Source: Cyclobacteriaceae bacterium
GTDB taxonomy: Bacteria > Bacteroidota > Bacteroidia > Cytophagales > Cyclobacteriaceae
Length of the DNA: 64,000 nt
Reading direction: 5' to 3'
NCBI GenBank assembly: GCA_025055435.1
Contig: JANWWN010000006.1
Coordinates: forward strand, 1-64,000
Position 1 is the first letter of the stretch. Each line of letters starts with the position of its first letter. Below the pieces are notes generated by a model, which saw only the letters and a list, made by a program, of their open reading frames with translations, had not been told where the DNA came from and searched no databases. Positions 26,569-36,159 of the stretch are shown one piece after another. The position numbers and the translations under genes were made by a program.

Positions 26569-28665
26569 TCAAAAACGCAGTAACTCGTTTAACGCATCCG
26601 CCACTTTCCCGGCATTCGGCAACATCATTCGCTCCAGCTCAACATTGAGCGGCACAGCCGGAAGGTTGGCCGCACCCACCGTCCACACCGGTGCATCGAG
26701 CCAAGTGAAGCACTCCTTTTGAATGCGCCCGGCCAGCGACTCGGCAAATGAGTTGAGCAAGGGTTCCTCCGTAAGTACCATGGCACGGTTATGCCTGCGC
26801 ACCTGCCGCACAACCTCTTCCCAATCCAGCGGATTCAACGATCGCAAATCGAGCACCGTAATTCTTCCGGGATACTGTTGGGCGGCCTCCATCGCCCAAT
26901 ACACGCCCATACCATACGTAATGATGACACAGCACGAGTTGGTGTTCATGATGCTTTCATCGGCAGCTAACACCACCCTTGCCTTACCCAGCGGTATGAT
27001 GTACTCCTCATCCGGTTCGATGGTCTTCGCCTCTGCCGTACCCGGTACCTTACTCCAGTACAAGCCTTTGTGTTCGAGCAGCACAACAGGATTCGGGTCA
27101 TAAAAAGCGGCCTTCAGCAAACCTTTCATATCGGCAGCGTTGGATGGATACACTACTTTTATTCCGCGGATGGTAAGCAGGGTTGATTCCACACTACCGG
27201 AGTGATACGGCCCTCCGCCTCCATAAGCACCAATGGGTACACGTATAAGTGCCTGCACAGGAAACTTCCCCTTGGTGAGATAGCAGCTTTTGGATAACTC
27301 TTCCACCAGCTGATTGATGCCCGGCCAGATGTAGTCGGCAAACTGAATTTCCACAATGGGCTTTACCCCCACAGCCGACATGCCTGCCGTGGAGCCAATG
27401 ATGTATGCCTCCTGTATAGGGGTATTAAACACACGTTCATCGCCAAACTTCTGTGCCAGTGTAGCCGCTTCGCGAAAAACACCGCCCAGTCTCCGGCCCA
27501 CATCCTGACCGTAAAAAATAGCCTCAGGGTGTTTGCGTAATATCTCCTCCACCGCATGGAGTGCGGCATCCACCATCACCACCTTTTCGCCGTTCTTGGG
27601 TGCACGGACACCCCGCTCCTCCACTACCGGCGTAGGAGCGAATTCGTAAGTATCGAAATCCTCGGGATCGGGATCGGGTGATGTAAGGACGCGTTCGTAG
27701 TGGCGCTCAGCGAGTTTTCGGGCCTGTTCATTAATGCGGTTTAACTCTTCTTCATCAACACCTTCATTTAAAAGGTGTTTTCGCAACTTAGGCAGTGGAT
27801 CATCCTGCTCATGCTCTTTCAGATTTTCTCCACGGTACCACTCCTTGCGCACGCCCGAAGTATGATGCCCGAGTAACGGACAGCGCGCATGGACCAGCAC
27901 CGGGCCTTTTCTTTTTCGAGCATGGTCAACGGCCTGCTTCATAACGCGATAGGACGCAACAAAGTCGGAGCCATCCACCCGAACCCGATGCATGCCTTTA
28001 AATCCTGCTGCATACTCGTAAGCATCCATGGCGCGCATCTCGGCACCCGTTGCCGAAATACCCCAGTCGTTGTCCTGCACCAGATACACAATTGGCAATT
28101 TTTTCAGCACAGCCATCTGAAAGGCCTCAGCTACCTCGCCTTCGGTAACCGAGCCGTCACCGAGCGAACAAATCACAATGGGTTTGCTTTTTCCGTCAAG
28201 CAGCTTTTGCGATTCCAGATAGGCAATACCGTGCGCCATGCCCGTTGCCGGTATAGCCTGCATGCCGGTGGCTGAACTTTGATGTGGAATGGTAGGAAAA
28301 CCCTCGCGCTTCAATGACGGATGACAGTAGTAAATTCTTCCACCCGAAAACGGATCATCGCGCTTGGCCATGAGTTGAAGCATCAACTCAAACGGCGTTA
28401 AACCCAGCCCCAGCAAAAACGATTCATCGCGATAGTACAAAGCCGCGTAATCGATTGGTTTAAGTTGAAAGGCCGCAGCCAGTTGAATGGCCTCATGCCC
28501 GCGCGAAGTACTGTGCACATACTTACTGCACACCTCCCGGTTTTCATCGTACAGTTCGGACATGCGCCGGGCTGTACACATCAGTTCATAGGCGCGTAGT
28601 GCCTCCTGTAATTCCTGTTGAGTGATCTTTCCCTGTTTTTTTTCTTCAGTTTGATTTTCGGTCAT
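26569..28665 (-). CDS. Fused alpha-beta E1 component of 2-oxoacid dehydrogenase
   Basis: A 698-aa thiamine-diphosphate enzyme. The N-terminal half is E1 alpha, with the TPP motif GDGSVTEGEV ending in NDWGIS; the C-terminal half is E1 beta (from about residue 355, HAVEEILRKHPEAIFYGQDVG). Substrate is most likely a branched-chain 2-oxoacid, since this fused form is common among Bacteroidota and a separate pyruvate-type E1 beta (pdhB) occurs at 44902. The ATG at 28665 is preferred to a GTG two codons upstream. E2 and E3 are not nearby. It converges with tamL. Confidence 0.9.
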   Translation of the reverse strand: MTENQTEEKKQGKITQQELQEALRAYELMCTARRMSELYDENREVCSKYVHSTSRGHEAIQLAAAFQLKPIDYAALYYRDESFLLGLGLTPFELMLQLMAKRDDPFSGGRIYYCHPSLKREGFPTIPHQSSATGMQAIPATGMAHGIAYLESQKLLDGKSKPIVICSLGDGSVTEGEVAEAFQMAVLKKLPIVYLVQDNDWGISATGAEMRAMDAYEYAAGFKGMHRVRVDGSDFVASYRVMKQAVDHARKRKGPVLVHARCPLLGHHTSGVRKEWYRGENLKEHEQDDPLPKLRKHLLNEGVDEEELNRINEQARKLAERHYERVLTSPDPDPEDFDTYEFAPTPVVEERGVRAPKNGEKVVMVDAALHAVEEILRKHPEAIFYGQDVGRRLGGVFREAATLAQKFGDERVFNTPIQEAYIIGSTAGMSAVGVKPIVEIQFADYIWPGINQLVEELSKSCYLTKGKFPVQALIRVPIGAYGGGGPYHSGSVESTLLTIRGIKVVYPSNAADMKGLLKAAFYDPNPVVLLEHKGLYWSKVPGTAEAKTIEPDEEYIIPLGKARVVLAADESIMNTNSCCVIITYGMGVYWAMEAAQQYPGRITVLDLRSLNPLDWEEVVRQVRRHNRAMVLTEEPLLNSFAESLAGRIQKECFTWLDAPVWTVGAANLPAVPLNVELERMMLPNAGKVADALNELLRF

Positions 28666-28797
28666 GCCCACTTGGTTATCCTTCGCTTAAAGATAGCGAT
28701 TTTGATTTTGTGCTGACCGGCATAAAGCTGTGATGATTAGCTGTTTTTCAATGCATGGCTTTTAGTTTATTTGTAATCCATCAAACATTCATTCGCC

Positions 28798-30225
28798 ATG
28801 CGCATCACTTTACTTTTAATGCTCAGTGCCTGCCTGTTGTATGCACAGGCTCCGAAAATTTCACCCAACAAAAAGGCCGTCATCGAATCCATAGATAAAC
28901 AACGCGAACGGCTCACCGGTATCAGCGACAAAATCTGGGCGTATGCGGAAACTGCCTTCCGCGAAACCAATTCATCCAAAACCCTGGCCGACTATGCCGA
29001 AGAAATGGGCTTTACCGTGCAGCGCGGCGTAGCCGAAATTCCAACCGCCTTCGTAGCCACCTATGGCAGCGGCAAGCCGGTAATCGGTATTTTAGGCGAG
29101 TTCGATGCGCTGCCGGGTTTATCGCAGAAGTCCGTTCCCGTGAAGGACCCGCTTCAGGAAGGCAAGCCCGGTCATGGATGTGGCCACAACCTGTTTGGTA
29201 CAGCAAGCCTGGGAGCGGCCGTAGCCATCAGGGAACTGATTGCCGCAGGAAAGTTGAAAGGCACGATTAAGTTTTTCGGAACGCCGGCCGAAGAAAAATT
29301 TTTCGGTAAGCTGTGGATGATACGTGCCGGATTGTTTAACGATGTGGATGTATGCATGGACTGGCATCCGGGTGCTGAGACCAAGGCAGCCGTGCAGACC
29401 GGACTGGCACTGGTGGATTTCATTGTCGAGTTTTACGGACAGGCCGCGCACGCTTCATCCGACCCCTGGAACGGCCGCAGCGCCAGCGATGCCCTTGAGC
29501 TGTACACCACCGGCATTAACTACTACCGCGAACACATTCGACCTACCACACGCATTCATTACCATATTCAGGATGGCGGCCAGGTGGTAAACGTTGTGCC
29601 CGATTATGCGCGCCTGTGGGTGCGTGTGCGCGACCCGAAGCGCCAGGTGATGCAGGAAGTATATGAACGCGTACAAAAAATGGCCGAAGGCGCAGCCATC
29701 ATGGCCAATGTGGATTACAAAATCTCACTCGTATCAGGTATTTATGAAATTCTGGTAAACCGGACGGGTGCATCGTACATTCAGAAAAACCTGGAGCTGC
29801 TCGGCCCGATTCAATACACGGAACAGGAAGTGGCCTTCGCTAAAAAAATTCAGGAGTCAACCGGCAAGCCGCAGGTGGGCCTGCACAGCAAAGTAGAACC
29901 GCTGGAAGAAACGCGTGAAGATGCCGGTGGCGGCTCAACCGATGTAGGTGATGTGAGCTGGGTAGTTCCCGTGGTGCGACTAAGCGCTGCAACGGCACCC
30001 ATAGGCACGCCGTGGCATTCCTGGGCTGTTGTAGCCTGTGGCGGCATGTCCATCGGACACAAAGGCATGATCCATGCCGCCAAAACTTTGGCCATGACCA
30101 TGGTGGATTTATACGAAGACCCGAAAAAGATTGAAGCCGTCAAGGCGGAGTTTATCCAGCGCAAAGGTAACCACGTGTACAGCGGACTCATTCCGCCAGG
30201 ACCTCCGCCCATCGGAAAAGAGTAA
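28798..30225 (+). CDS. Exported M20-family amidohydrolase
   Basis: A 475-aa zinc amidohydrolase with a signal peptide (MRITLLLMLSACLLYAQ). The metal-site region GHGCGHNLFGTASLG lies near residue 125, and the dimerisation domain contains GQAAHASSDPWNGRSA. It resembles AbgB-type aminobenzoyl-glutamate and other N-acyl amino acid hydrolases; being exported, it may cleave amide-linked amino acids in the periplasm. It is divergent from the E1 gene and is followed on the same strand by an exported M14 peptidase, so the two may share a role in peptide use. Confidence 0.9.
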   Translation: MRITLLLMLSACLLYAQAPKISPNKKAVIESIDKQRERLTGISDKIWAYAETAFRETNSSKTLADYAEEMGFTVQRGVAEIPTAFVATYGSGKPVIGILGEFDALPGLSQKSVPVKDPLQEGKPGHGCGHNLFGTASLGAAVAIRELIAAGKLKGTIKFFGTPAEEKFFGKLWMIRAGLFNDVDVCMDWHPGAETKAAVQTGLALVDFIVEFYGQAAHASSDPWNGRSASDALELYTTGINYYREHIRPTTRIHYHIQDGGQVVNVVPDYARLWVRVRDPKRQVMQEVYERVQKMAEGAAIMANVDYKISLVSGIYEILVNRTGASYIQKNLELLGPIQYTEQEVAFAKKIQESTGKPQVGLHSKVEPLEETREDAGGGSTDVGDVSWVVPVVRLSAATAPIGTPWHSWAVVACGGMSIGHKGMIHAAKTLAMTMVDLYEDPKKIEAVKAEFIQRKGNHVYSGLIPPGPPPIGKE

Positions 30226-30280
30226 GTAAGAGTTTCATCATTAATAACACGCAGTCTGGTAAATCCATAGTAAAACCTTT

Positions 30281-32827
30281 ATGAAAAATATTTTTCGCGC
30301 CCTCATCCTGGTTCCATTCACGTTGTTTGCCCAAACCGAATATTTCTTTCCCGGTGCAGGCAACTTCAACCCGCGCATACCCACGCCCGAATCTTTCCTC
30401 GGCTATCCGATCGGCAGCCATCATACCCGCCACGACAAGGTGATTGAGTATTTCCGTCTGCTCGACCAGCTCAGCGACCGCATGACCCTTCAGGAGCTGG
30501 GTTATACCTATGAACATCGCCTGCAGATAACGGCCATCATTACCTCTCCAACGAATCATGCACGGCTGGAAGAGATTCGCATCAACCACCTGAAGCGCAA
30601 CACCTCAACAGCTTTTAACAACGAACCGCTCGTTATCCAGCTGGGCTACAACGTGCATGGTAACGAACCCTCCAGCACCGAGGCAGCCATGCTCACCGCC
30701 TACTACCTGACCGCCAGCGAGAGCGATGAAACCAAAAACTGGCTGAACCAGATGGTGATTTTACTCGACCCGGTTTATAACCCCGATGGCCGTGACCGCC
30801 ACACGCACTGGGCCAACATGCACAAGGCTTCGCCACCGGTAGCCGACCCGCAGGACCGCGAGCACAACGAAGTGTGGCCCGGCGGCCGCACCAACCACTA
30901 CTGGTTTGACCTGAACCGCGACTGGTTCCTGGGCATTCATCCCGAAAGCCGCAACCGCCTGAAATTCTTCCATCAGTGGCGCCCTTATGTAATGACCGAC
31001 CATCACGAAATGGGAACCAACTCAACATTTTATTTCGATCCGGGCAAGAACAGCTCCAACAATCCGTTGGTGCCTAACTTTTTATACGATCAGATTTATC
31101 CGCGCTTTGGCGAATATTTTGCCAGGGCCATGAACGCCATCGGCTCGCAGTATTTTACCAAAGAAGTATTCGATAAACTCTACCCCGGTTATGGTTCCAG
31201 CTACGTAAACTTTTATGGCGGTGCCGGCTTTTTGTTTGAACAGGCCAGCTCACGCGGACACGTACAGGAAACCGGCACCATTCCGCTGACCTTTGCTTTC
31301 ACTATCCGCAACCAGGTAACTGCCTCGCTGGCCACCATCCGCGCATCGCTGGCCGAACGCGACAACCTGCTGAAAATGCGGTTGAACTTTTACCAAACCA
31401 TGGCCGCGCAAGCCAAGGCCGCACCCGTCAAGGCCTACATCTTTGGCGATGCCAATGATGTATCGCGTACCTATGCGTTTGTCAATACGCTGCGCCTGCA
31501 CCAGATTGAAGTGTACGAAGTGCCGCGCGACATTACCGTTGCCGGAAAAACATTTACAGCCGGAAAAGCTTACATCGTTCCCACCGAACAGGAAAATTAC
31601 CTGATGGTGCGCAGCGCTTTCGAAAAAGACATCCCCTACTCCGACAGCCTGTTTTACGATGCTTCCACCTGGTCGCTGGTTTATGCCTATAACATGCCTT
31701 TTGCGGAAATACGCGGACCGTTTACCAAAGGGAATGCCGTTACAACCGAGCTGGTGAAAACCGTAACACCGGTAAAAATGAGTAGCTATGCCTACCTGAT
31801 TGACCTGGCTGACTACCAGGCGCACCGCGCCCTGTGGATGCTGCAGTCGGCTGATGTAAATGTGAAAGTGGCCTTTAAAACCTTTTCGGCAAAAGTTGAT
31901 AACCGCGACCGGAACTTTGGCTACGGTACACTGGTGATTGCCGTAAATGAACAAACACTTAATCCTGAACAGTTATATCAAATTCTGCAAAAGGTAAGCG
32001 CCGAAGCACGCATTGACATTTTTGCAGTAGAAACGGGTATGAGCGTAAAAGGCATAGACCTCGGCTCCAATTTTGTGCAACCGCTCAAAAAACCAAAAGC
32101 CCTGTTGGCAGTAGGCACCGGTGTATCAGCCTATGAAGCCGGTGAGGTATGGCACCTGCTCGACCAGCGCATCGGCATGCCCGTAACCAAGGCCGACCTG
32201 ACTTATTTTAACCGCATCAACCTGAACAACTACACCACGCTGGTTATGGTAAGTGGTACCTACCCAACAGACAAAGCCTTTACCGACAAGTTGAAAACCT
32301 GGGTACAACAGGGTGGTACCCTCATTACCCTCAAGACGGCCAGCGAGTGGGCCATCAAACAAGGCCTTGCCGGTAACAACAAACTCGTTCCGGCCGACAC
32401 GGCCCGAAAGATTAAACGCATCAACTTTGAAGACGCCCAGGCCACCGAAGGCGCCAAATCCATTGGCGGCAGCATCTTCCAGGTGGATTTGGATATTACC
32501 AGTCCGATAGGGTTTGGGTACAGCAGCCGTAACCTGCCAGTGTACCGCAACGGCACCACCTTTATGCAAACCGGAAAGAATCCCTACGCCATTGCTGCAC
32601 AATATACGGCCAACCCGCTGATTGGCGGGTATCTGCATAAATCGAATGTGAGCCGGATTGCCAACTCGGCAGCCGTGTTACTGCACCGCGAAGGCCAGGG
32701 CCGCGTTATTTTGTTTTCCGACAACCCGAACTTCCGCGGTTACTGGTATGGTACAAACAAGCTGTTTTTAAATGCCTTGTTCTTCGGGCCGGTTATCAAC
32801 GTGCCGGTGCCGGCGGGTGGTGAGTAA
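30281..32827 (+). CDS. Exported M14-family zinc carboxypeptidase
   Basis: An 848-aa protein with a signal peptide (MKNIFRALILVPFTLFAQ). The M14 domain (about 40-370) has the first zinc motif in YNVHGNEPSSTEA, with WFDLNRDWF and TDHHEMGTNSTFYFDPG further on. The C-terminal part (about 600-700, LLAVGTGVSAYEAGEVWHLLDQ and LKTWVQQGGTLITL) is a GATase-like domain common in large Bacteroidota M14 proteins. There is no T9SS tail, so it is probably periplasmic. It lies 55 bp after the M20 gene. Confidence 0.9.
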   Translation: MKNIFRALILVPFTLFAQTEYFFPGAGNFNPRIPTPESFLGYPIGSHHTRHDKVIEYFRLLDQLSDRMTLQELGYTYEHRLQITAIITSPTNHARLEEIRINHLKRNTSTAFNNEPLVIQLGYNVHGNEPSSTEAAMLTAYYLTASESDETKNWLNQMVILLDPVYNPDGRDRHTHWANMHKASPPVADPQDREHNEVWPGGRTNHYWFDLNRDWFLGIHPESRNRLKFFHQWRPYVMTDHHEMGTNSTFYFDPGKNSSNNPLVPNFLYDQIYPRFGEYFARAMNAIGSQYFTKEVFDKLYPGYGSSYVNFYGGAGFLFEQASSRGHVQETGTIPLTFAFTIRNQVTASLATIRASLAERDNLLKMRLNFYQTMAAQAKAAPVKAYIFGDANDVSRTYAFVNTLRLHQIEVYEVPRDITVAGKTFTAGKAYIVPTEQENYLMVRSAFEKDIPYSDSLFYDASTWSLVYAYNMPFAEIRGPFTKGNAVTTELVKTVTPVKMSSYAYLIDLADYQAHRALWMLQSADVNVKVAFKTFSAKVDNRDRNFGYGTLVIAVNEQTLNPEQLYQILQKVSAEARIDIFAVETGMSVKGIDLGSNFVQPLKKPKALLAVGTGVSAYEAGEVWHLLDQRIGMPVTKADLTYFNRINLNNYTTLVMVSGTYPTDKAFTDKLKTWVQQGGTLITLKTASEWAIKQGLAGNNKLVPADTARKIKRINFEDAQATEGAKSIGGSIFQVDLDITSPIGFGYSSRNLPVYRNGTTFMQTGKNPYAIAAQYTANPLIGGYLHKSNVSRIANSAAVLLHREGQGRVILFSDNPNFRGYWYGTNKLFLNALFFGPVINVPVPAGGE

Positions 32828-32868
32828 ATAAGTTTAGTTTCCACCTAAGAAAGAATTTCGCAGCAAAC

Positions 32869-32899
32869 TTGCGCAACTAAGTAATTGCGCATACATTTG
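32869..32899 (+). promoter_or_regulatory. Promoter of the arsR-type gene
   Basis: TTG at 32869-32871, a 20-bp spacer and TACATTTG at 32892-32899 give a complete Bacteroidota promoter (TTG, about 19-21 bp, TAnnTTTG), 25 bp before the ATG. The -33 TTG lies within the palindrome TTGCGCAA. Confidence 0.7.
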
Positions 32900-32918
32900 C
32901 AATCATATAGTAGCAAAT
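32895..32918. promoter_or_regulatory. Inverted-repeat operator over the arsR promoter
   Basis: ATTTGC (32895-32900) and GCAAAT (32913-32918) form an inverted repeat with a 12-bp spacer. One arm lies in the -7 element and the other just past the expected transcription start. This position and spacing suit an ArsR-family dimer repressing its own gene. Confidence 0.5.
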
Positions 32919-32924
32919 AAGGGT

Positions 32925-33251
32925 ATGAAAGCGAGACGCGATGTTTTTCAGGCTATTGCCGACCCCACCCGCAGAGCCATCATCATGCTGCTCACAGCCG
33001 GTGCACTCACGCCCAATGCCGTTGCCGAACATTTTAGCTCCAGCCGGCAGGCCATTTCCAGACACCTGCAAATTCTTTCGGAGTGCGAAATCGTAAAACA
33101 GGAAAAACAAGGCCGTGAAATTTATTATGAGCTTAACCCTGCCAAAATCAAGGAAATAGAAAAGTGGGTTGAAGAGCTCAGAAAACTTTGGGAAGCCCGC
33201 TTCCGCCAGCTTGATGTAGTGTTATCCAAATTGAAAAAAAACAAAAAGTGA
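32925..33251 (+). CDS. ArsR-family winged-helix repressor
   Basis: A 108-aa winged-helix protein. The recognition region is [30 protein letters not shown] (helix-turn-helix) followed by the wing [13 protein letters not shown]. The metal-binding ELCVCDL box of classic ArsR/SmtB proteins is absent, so it probably senses something other than a metal or acts with the next gene's product. ArsR repressors of this kind are frequently paired with SRPBCC (AHSA1-type) genes, as here. An inverted repeat over its promoter suggests autoregulation. Confidence 0.9.
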   Translation: MKARRDVFQAIADPTRRAIIMLLTAGALTPNAVAEHFSSSRQAISRHLQILSECEIVKQEKQGREIYYELNPAKIKEIEKWVEELRKLWEARFRQLDVVLSKLKKNKK

Positions 33252-33359
33252 AAGCAATTTTTTTATTCGGTTTGACCATTCATAAAACTTCCGGAACCAG
33301 TTTCATAACCAAAAAGCATCAGCAAACCATATTGTCATTCATCTTTAAAGATATTAACC

Positions 33360-34328
33360 ATGAACAAGCCATTACTTTTCAACTTTGTAGTTGACAAACA
33401 AAACAAACAGATTCATGTGGAGCGCACCTTCCGGGCCCCAATTGACCTGGTGTGGGCCGCATGGACCGAAGCGGAAATTCTGGACCAGTGGTGGGGACCA
33501 AAACCCTGGAAAGCAGAAACCAAGTACATGGATTTCAGAGAGGGCGGTTATTGGTTGTATGCCATGGTTGGACCAAACGGAGAAAAACACTGGTCAAGAG
33601 CCGATTACCTGAAAATCATCCCTGAAAAGTTTTTTTCAGCGATGGATGGCTTTTGTAATGAAGAAGGAATTCTTAATCCCAACTTACCGCGTAACAAATG
33701 GGAAAACAACTTTACGGAAGACGGTAACCATACCACCGTAACCGTCAGGCTTACCTTCGATACGCCCGATGACCTGGAAAAAATCCTGGCCATGGGCTTT
33801 CAGGAAGGCTTTACCGCCGGGCTTGAAAATCTTGACCAATACATTGCCGCACAGTTTTACCTGCGCAAACAAAACAAGCCTGACCAGAAAGCCAGGGTTT
33901 CAACATATCTCAATTTTCCGGGTAATGCGGAAGAAGCTTTTCAGTTTTACAGAAAGGTTTTCAAAACAGAGTTTATAAACGGAATCAGACGTTTTGACGA
34001 AATACCTGCCAGTCCCGGCCAGCCTCCACTGGCTGAATCGGTAAAGAAAATGGTTTTACACGTGGAACTGCCCATAACAGGCGGGCACATTTTAATGGGC
34101 ACGGACGCCCCCAGGGAAATGGGCTTTACCATAAACCCGGGAAACAACATGCACATCAACATTGAACCCGAATCGCGGGCCGAGGCAAAAAGACTGTTTG
34201 ATGAACTTTCGGAAGGCGGCGTTGTACAGATGCCCCTACAGGACATGTTTTGGGGCGCTTACTACGGCAATTTCCGCGACAGATTTGGTGTAAACTGGAT
34301 GATTAACTACCAGCAGAAAGAGCAATAA
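33360..34328 (+). CDS. SRPBCC (AHSA1-type) and VOC (PhnB-type) fusion protein
   Basis: A 322-aa two-domain protein. Residues 15-165 are an SRPBCC ligand-binding fold (ERTFRAPIDLVWAAWTEAEILDQWWGPKPW). Residues 180-318 are a PhnB-like vicinal-oxygen-chelate domain (STYLNFPGNAEEAFQFYRKVF through MFWGAYYGNFRDRFGVNWMINY). The two are normally separate genes that occur together; here they share one frame. It follows the ArsR gene by 108 bp and is presumably under its control. Neither domain's ligand is known; a role in handling a small hydrophobic or electrophilic compound is a guess. Confidence 0.88.
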   Translation: MNKPLLFNFVVDKQNKQIHVERTFRAPIDLVWAAWTEAEILDQWWGPKPWKAETKYMDFREGGYWLYAMVGPNGEKHWSRADYLKIIPEKFFSAMDGFCNEEGILNPNLPRNKWENNFTEDGNHTTVTVRLTFDTPDDLEKILAMGFQEGFTAGLENLDQYIAAQFYLRKQNKPDQKARVSTYLNFPGNAEEAFQFYRKVFKTEFINGIRRFDEIPASPGQPPLAESVKKMVLHVELPITGGHILMGTDAPREMGFTINPGNNMHINIEPESRAEAKRLFDELSEGGVVQMPLQDMFWGAYYGNFRDRFGVNWMINYQQKEQ

Positions 34329-34356
34329 AAGATTGAAATGAAACTTTATTAAACAC

Positions 34357-34746
34357 ATGAATACTCCAAATAAAGAGGTAAGCAGGTTCCTTGATGAACT
34401 AAAACACCCGTTAAGAAAGGAAATCGACTTATTGAGAGGCATTATTCTTTCCTCGGTAAAAGGACTGGAAGAAAACATCAAATGGAACGCCCCCAACTAT
34501 AACTTCGGCGGACAGGACAGAATCACTCTGAAGATTATGCCGCCCAAACAAATTCAAATAATTTTCCACCGTGGTGCAGCCAGGCAAAAGCAACCTGCAA
34601 GTCGCCTGATTGCCAATGAAACAACCCTGTTAAACTGGAAAGAAAACGATCGGGCAGTTGCAACTTTTAAATCGGTACGCGAAATCAACGAACATGAAAA
34701 GGAACTAGTCAGTCTGGTAAAGAGTTGGATCAAAGCTTCAGTTTAA
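34357..34746 (+). CDS. DUF1801-domain protein
   Basis: A 129-aa cytosolic protein of the DUF1801 (YdhG-like) family: FLDELKHPLRKEIDLLRGIILS, GLEENIKWNAPNYNF and a C-terminal ELVSLVKSWIKA. Structures of relatives show a small alpha/beta fold with no defined activity. These genes are commonly found beside SRPBCC and VOC genes, as here (28 bp downstream), which suggests a shared stress or detoxification regulon. Confidence 0.85.
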   Translation: MNTPNKEVSRFLDELKHPLRKEIDLLRGIILSSVKGLEENIKWNAPNYNFGGQDRITLKIMPPKQIQIIFHRGAARQKQPASRLIANETTLLNWKENDRAVATFKSVREINEHEKELVSLVKSWIKASV

Positions 34747-34753
34747 TAAAAAA

Positions 34754-34774
34754 ATTCGTATATAGATAACGAAT
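34754..34774. promoter_or_regulatory. Inverted repeat before the 182-aa unknown gene
   Basis: ATTCGT and ACGAAT arms separated by nine A+T-rich bases lie 37 bp before the next ATG and just after the DUF1801 stop. It could be an operator; it lacks the strength for a terminator. Confidence 0.3.
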
Positions 34775-34810
34775 ATAAGTCCTGCTCCCTGCCTCGCCCC
34801 GAACCGCACC

Positions 34811-35359
34811 ATGTTTGTTCACATCGGCCGCTTTAAAATTGAACGCGATTACATAATCGTTGAAAACTACCCGTTTGCGCCTTCCATTGCATATAAAAAC
34901 AAGCGACTGGGCGCTGACGAAATTCAAAACATGGATTTACAAGCCGCACCGCCAACGCTGCGCATCGGCAACGAGTTGATTTTTGTTTCGGCTGACAAAA
35001 AAGACCAACTTCAGCATTTTGCGGCCCTCAACAACATTCCCGTCATCAAAAGGGCCGACATCTGGGACTGGATTTTGGAACCCTTTCTGGATACAGAATA
35101 CACCGAACAAACACACAAACGTCTTACTGACTTACTGGCAAAGTATGGTCTTACGGAAGATGAGGTTTCCGCCATTCGGGAAGAAGTAAAAGCCCCAATG
35201 CTGAAGTATAACTTTGGAACCATGCTGTGGGATTGGACACACCTGGGCGCATGGGATGTGCTCTGTGCGATGCGTTCAGTGTACGATGACGTTCAGTTTT
35301 CCGGTTTTTACCGGCGCGTAATGGATATTGCCTTGCTACCGGATAACTACCCGGTTTAG
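34811..35359 (+). CDS. Conserved-looking protein of unknown function
   Basis: A 182-aa soluble protein that I do not recognise. The N-terminal ~65 residues alternate short hydrophobic strands (FVHIGRFKIERDYIIVENY, PTLRIGNELIFVSADK), which suggests a PH-like beta fold. The C-terminal half is helical and Trp-rich (DIWDWILEPFLDTEYTEQTHKRL, GTMLWDWTHLGAWDVL). No signal peptide or membrane helix is seen. It ends 1 bp before the convergent exonuclease III stop. Codon use resembles the neighbours, and the length and order of charged and hydrophobic residues favour a real gene. Confidence 0.7.
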   Translation: MFVHIGRFKIERDYIIVENYPFAPSIAYKNKRLGADEIQNMDLQAAPPTLRIGNELIFVSADKKDQLQHFAALNNIPVIKRADIWDWILEPFLDTEYTEQTHKRLTDLLAKYGLTEDEVSAIREEVKAPMLKYNFGTMLWDWTHLGAWDVLCAMRSVYDDVQFSGFYRRVMDIALLPDNYPV

Positions 35360-35360
35360 T

Positions 35361-36140
35361 TTATGCTGCTTTAATCTCCACCCCTACCGGGCAATGGTCA
35401 GAGCCCAGGTACTCATTATATATCTCAGCTTTCGCAATCCGCGGCAGAAATTCGCGGCTCACCAGCACATAATCTATCCGCCAGCCCACGTTGCGCGCCC
35501 GTGCATTAAACATGTAATTCCAGTAAGTGTACTTCACCGTGTCGGGATGGAAATGCCGGAAGGTATCCACAAAACCCGCATCCAGCAGCCGCTGAAATCC
35601 ATCTATTTCCTGTTGTGTATATCCGGCCGACTTATTGTAGTTCTCTTTCGGACGGGCAATGTCAATGGGCTGGTGGGCTACATTAAAATCTCCGCAGGCT
35701 ATAACAGGCTTTTTGCTTTTTAGCTTAACCAGGTAATTGCGAAACTCTTCATCCCACTCTGCGCGATAATCCAGGCGTTTCAAACCTTCACCCGAGTTGG
35801 GCGTGTACACCGTAACCAGGTAAAACTCCGGATATTCAGCGGTAATTACCCTTCCCTCCTGATCGTGTTCAGGTGCATTCATATCGAACTGCACATGGAG
35901 CGGTTCGGTCTTCGTAAGCAGGGCCGTACCCGAATATCCCTGCCGGGCTTTGGATGAGTTGGCAAACACCTTGTATTCGGGAAAAAGCGATAATGCCGTT
36001 TTTACTTCTTCAACAGCCGCCTTGGTTTCCTGCAAGCACAGAAAATCCGGATTAAGGTTACGGATGTCGCTAACGAAACTCTTTTTAATGATCGACCGGA
36101 TACCATTTACGTTCCAGCAAATCAGGCGCAGAACAGACAT
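35361..36140 (-). CDS. xth: Exodeoxyribonuclease III
   Basis: A 259-aa ExoIII/APE1-family nuclease that cuts at abasic sites and degrades 3' ends. Landmarks are LICWNVNGIRS at the start, LCLQETK with the metal-binding Glu, VYTPNSGEGLKRLDYR, ACGDFNVAHQPIDIARP, WRIDYVLVSREF and the final GSDHCPVGVEI. The ATG at 36140 is chosen; a TTG two codons earlier is unlikely. It lies downstream of the 53-aa basic protein gene but is separated from it by a terminator. Confidence 0.95.
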   Translation of the reverse strand: MSVLRLICWNVNGIRSIIKKSFVSDIRNLNPDFLCLQETKAAVEEVKTALSLFPEYKVFANSSKARQGYSGTALLTKTEPLHVQFDMNAPEHDQEGRVITAEYPEFYLVTVYTPNSGEGLKRLDYRAEWDEEFRNYLVKLKSKKPVIACGDFNVAHQPIDIARPKENYNKSAGYTQQEIDGFQRLLDAGFVDTFRHFHPDTVKYTYWNYMFNARARNVGWRIDYVLVSREFLPRIAKAEIYNEYLGSDHCPVGVEIKAA

Positions 36141-36159
36141 AATCAAACCATTCGTTCAA

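Noticed and set aside
31250-31954. Long open frame (234 codons) antisense to the M14 peptidase gene
   Set aside because: The sense strand has a clear zinc peptidase with motifs; the antisense frame has no recognisable domain and follows from the gene's codon bias.
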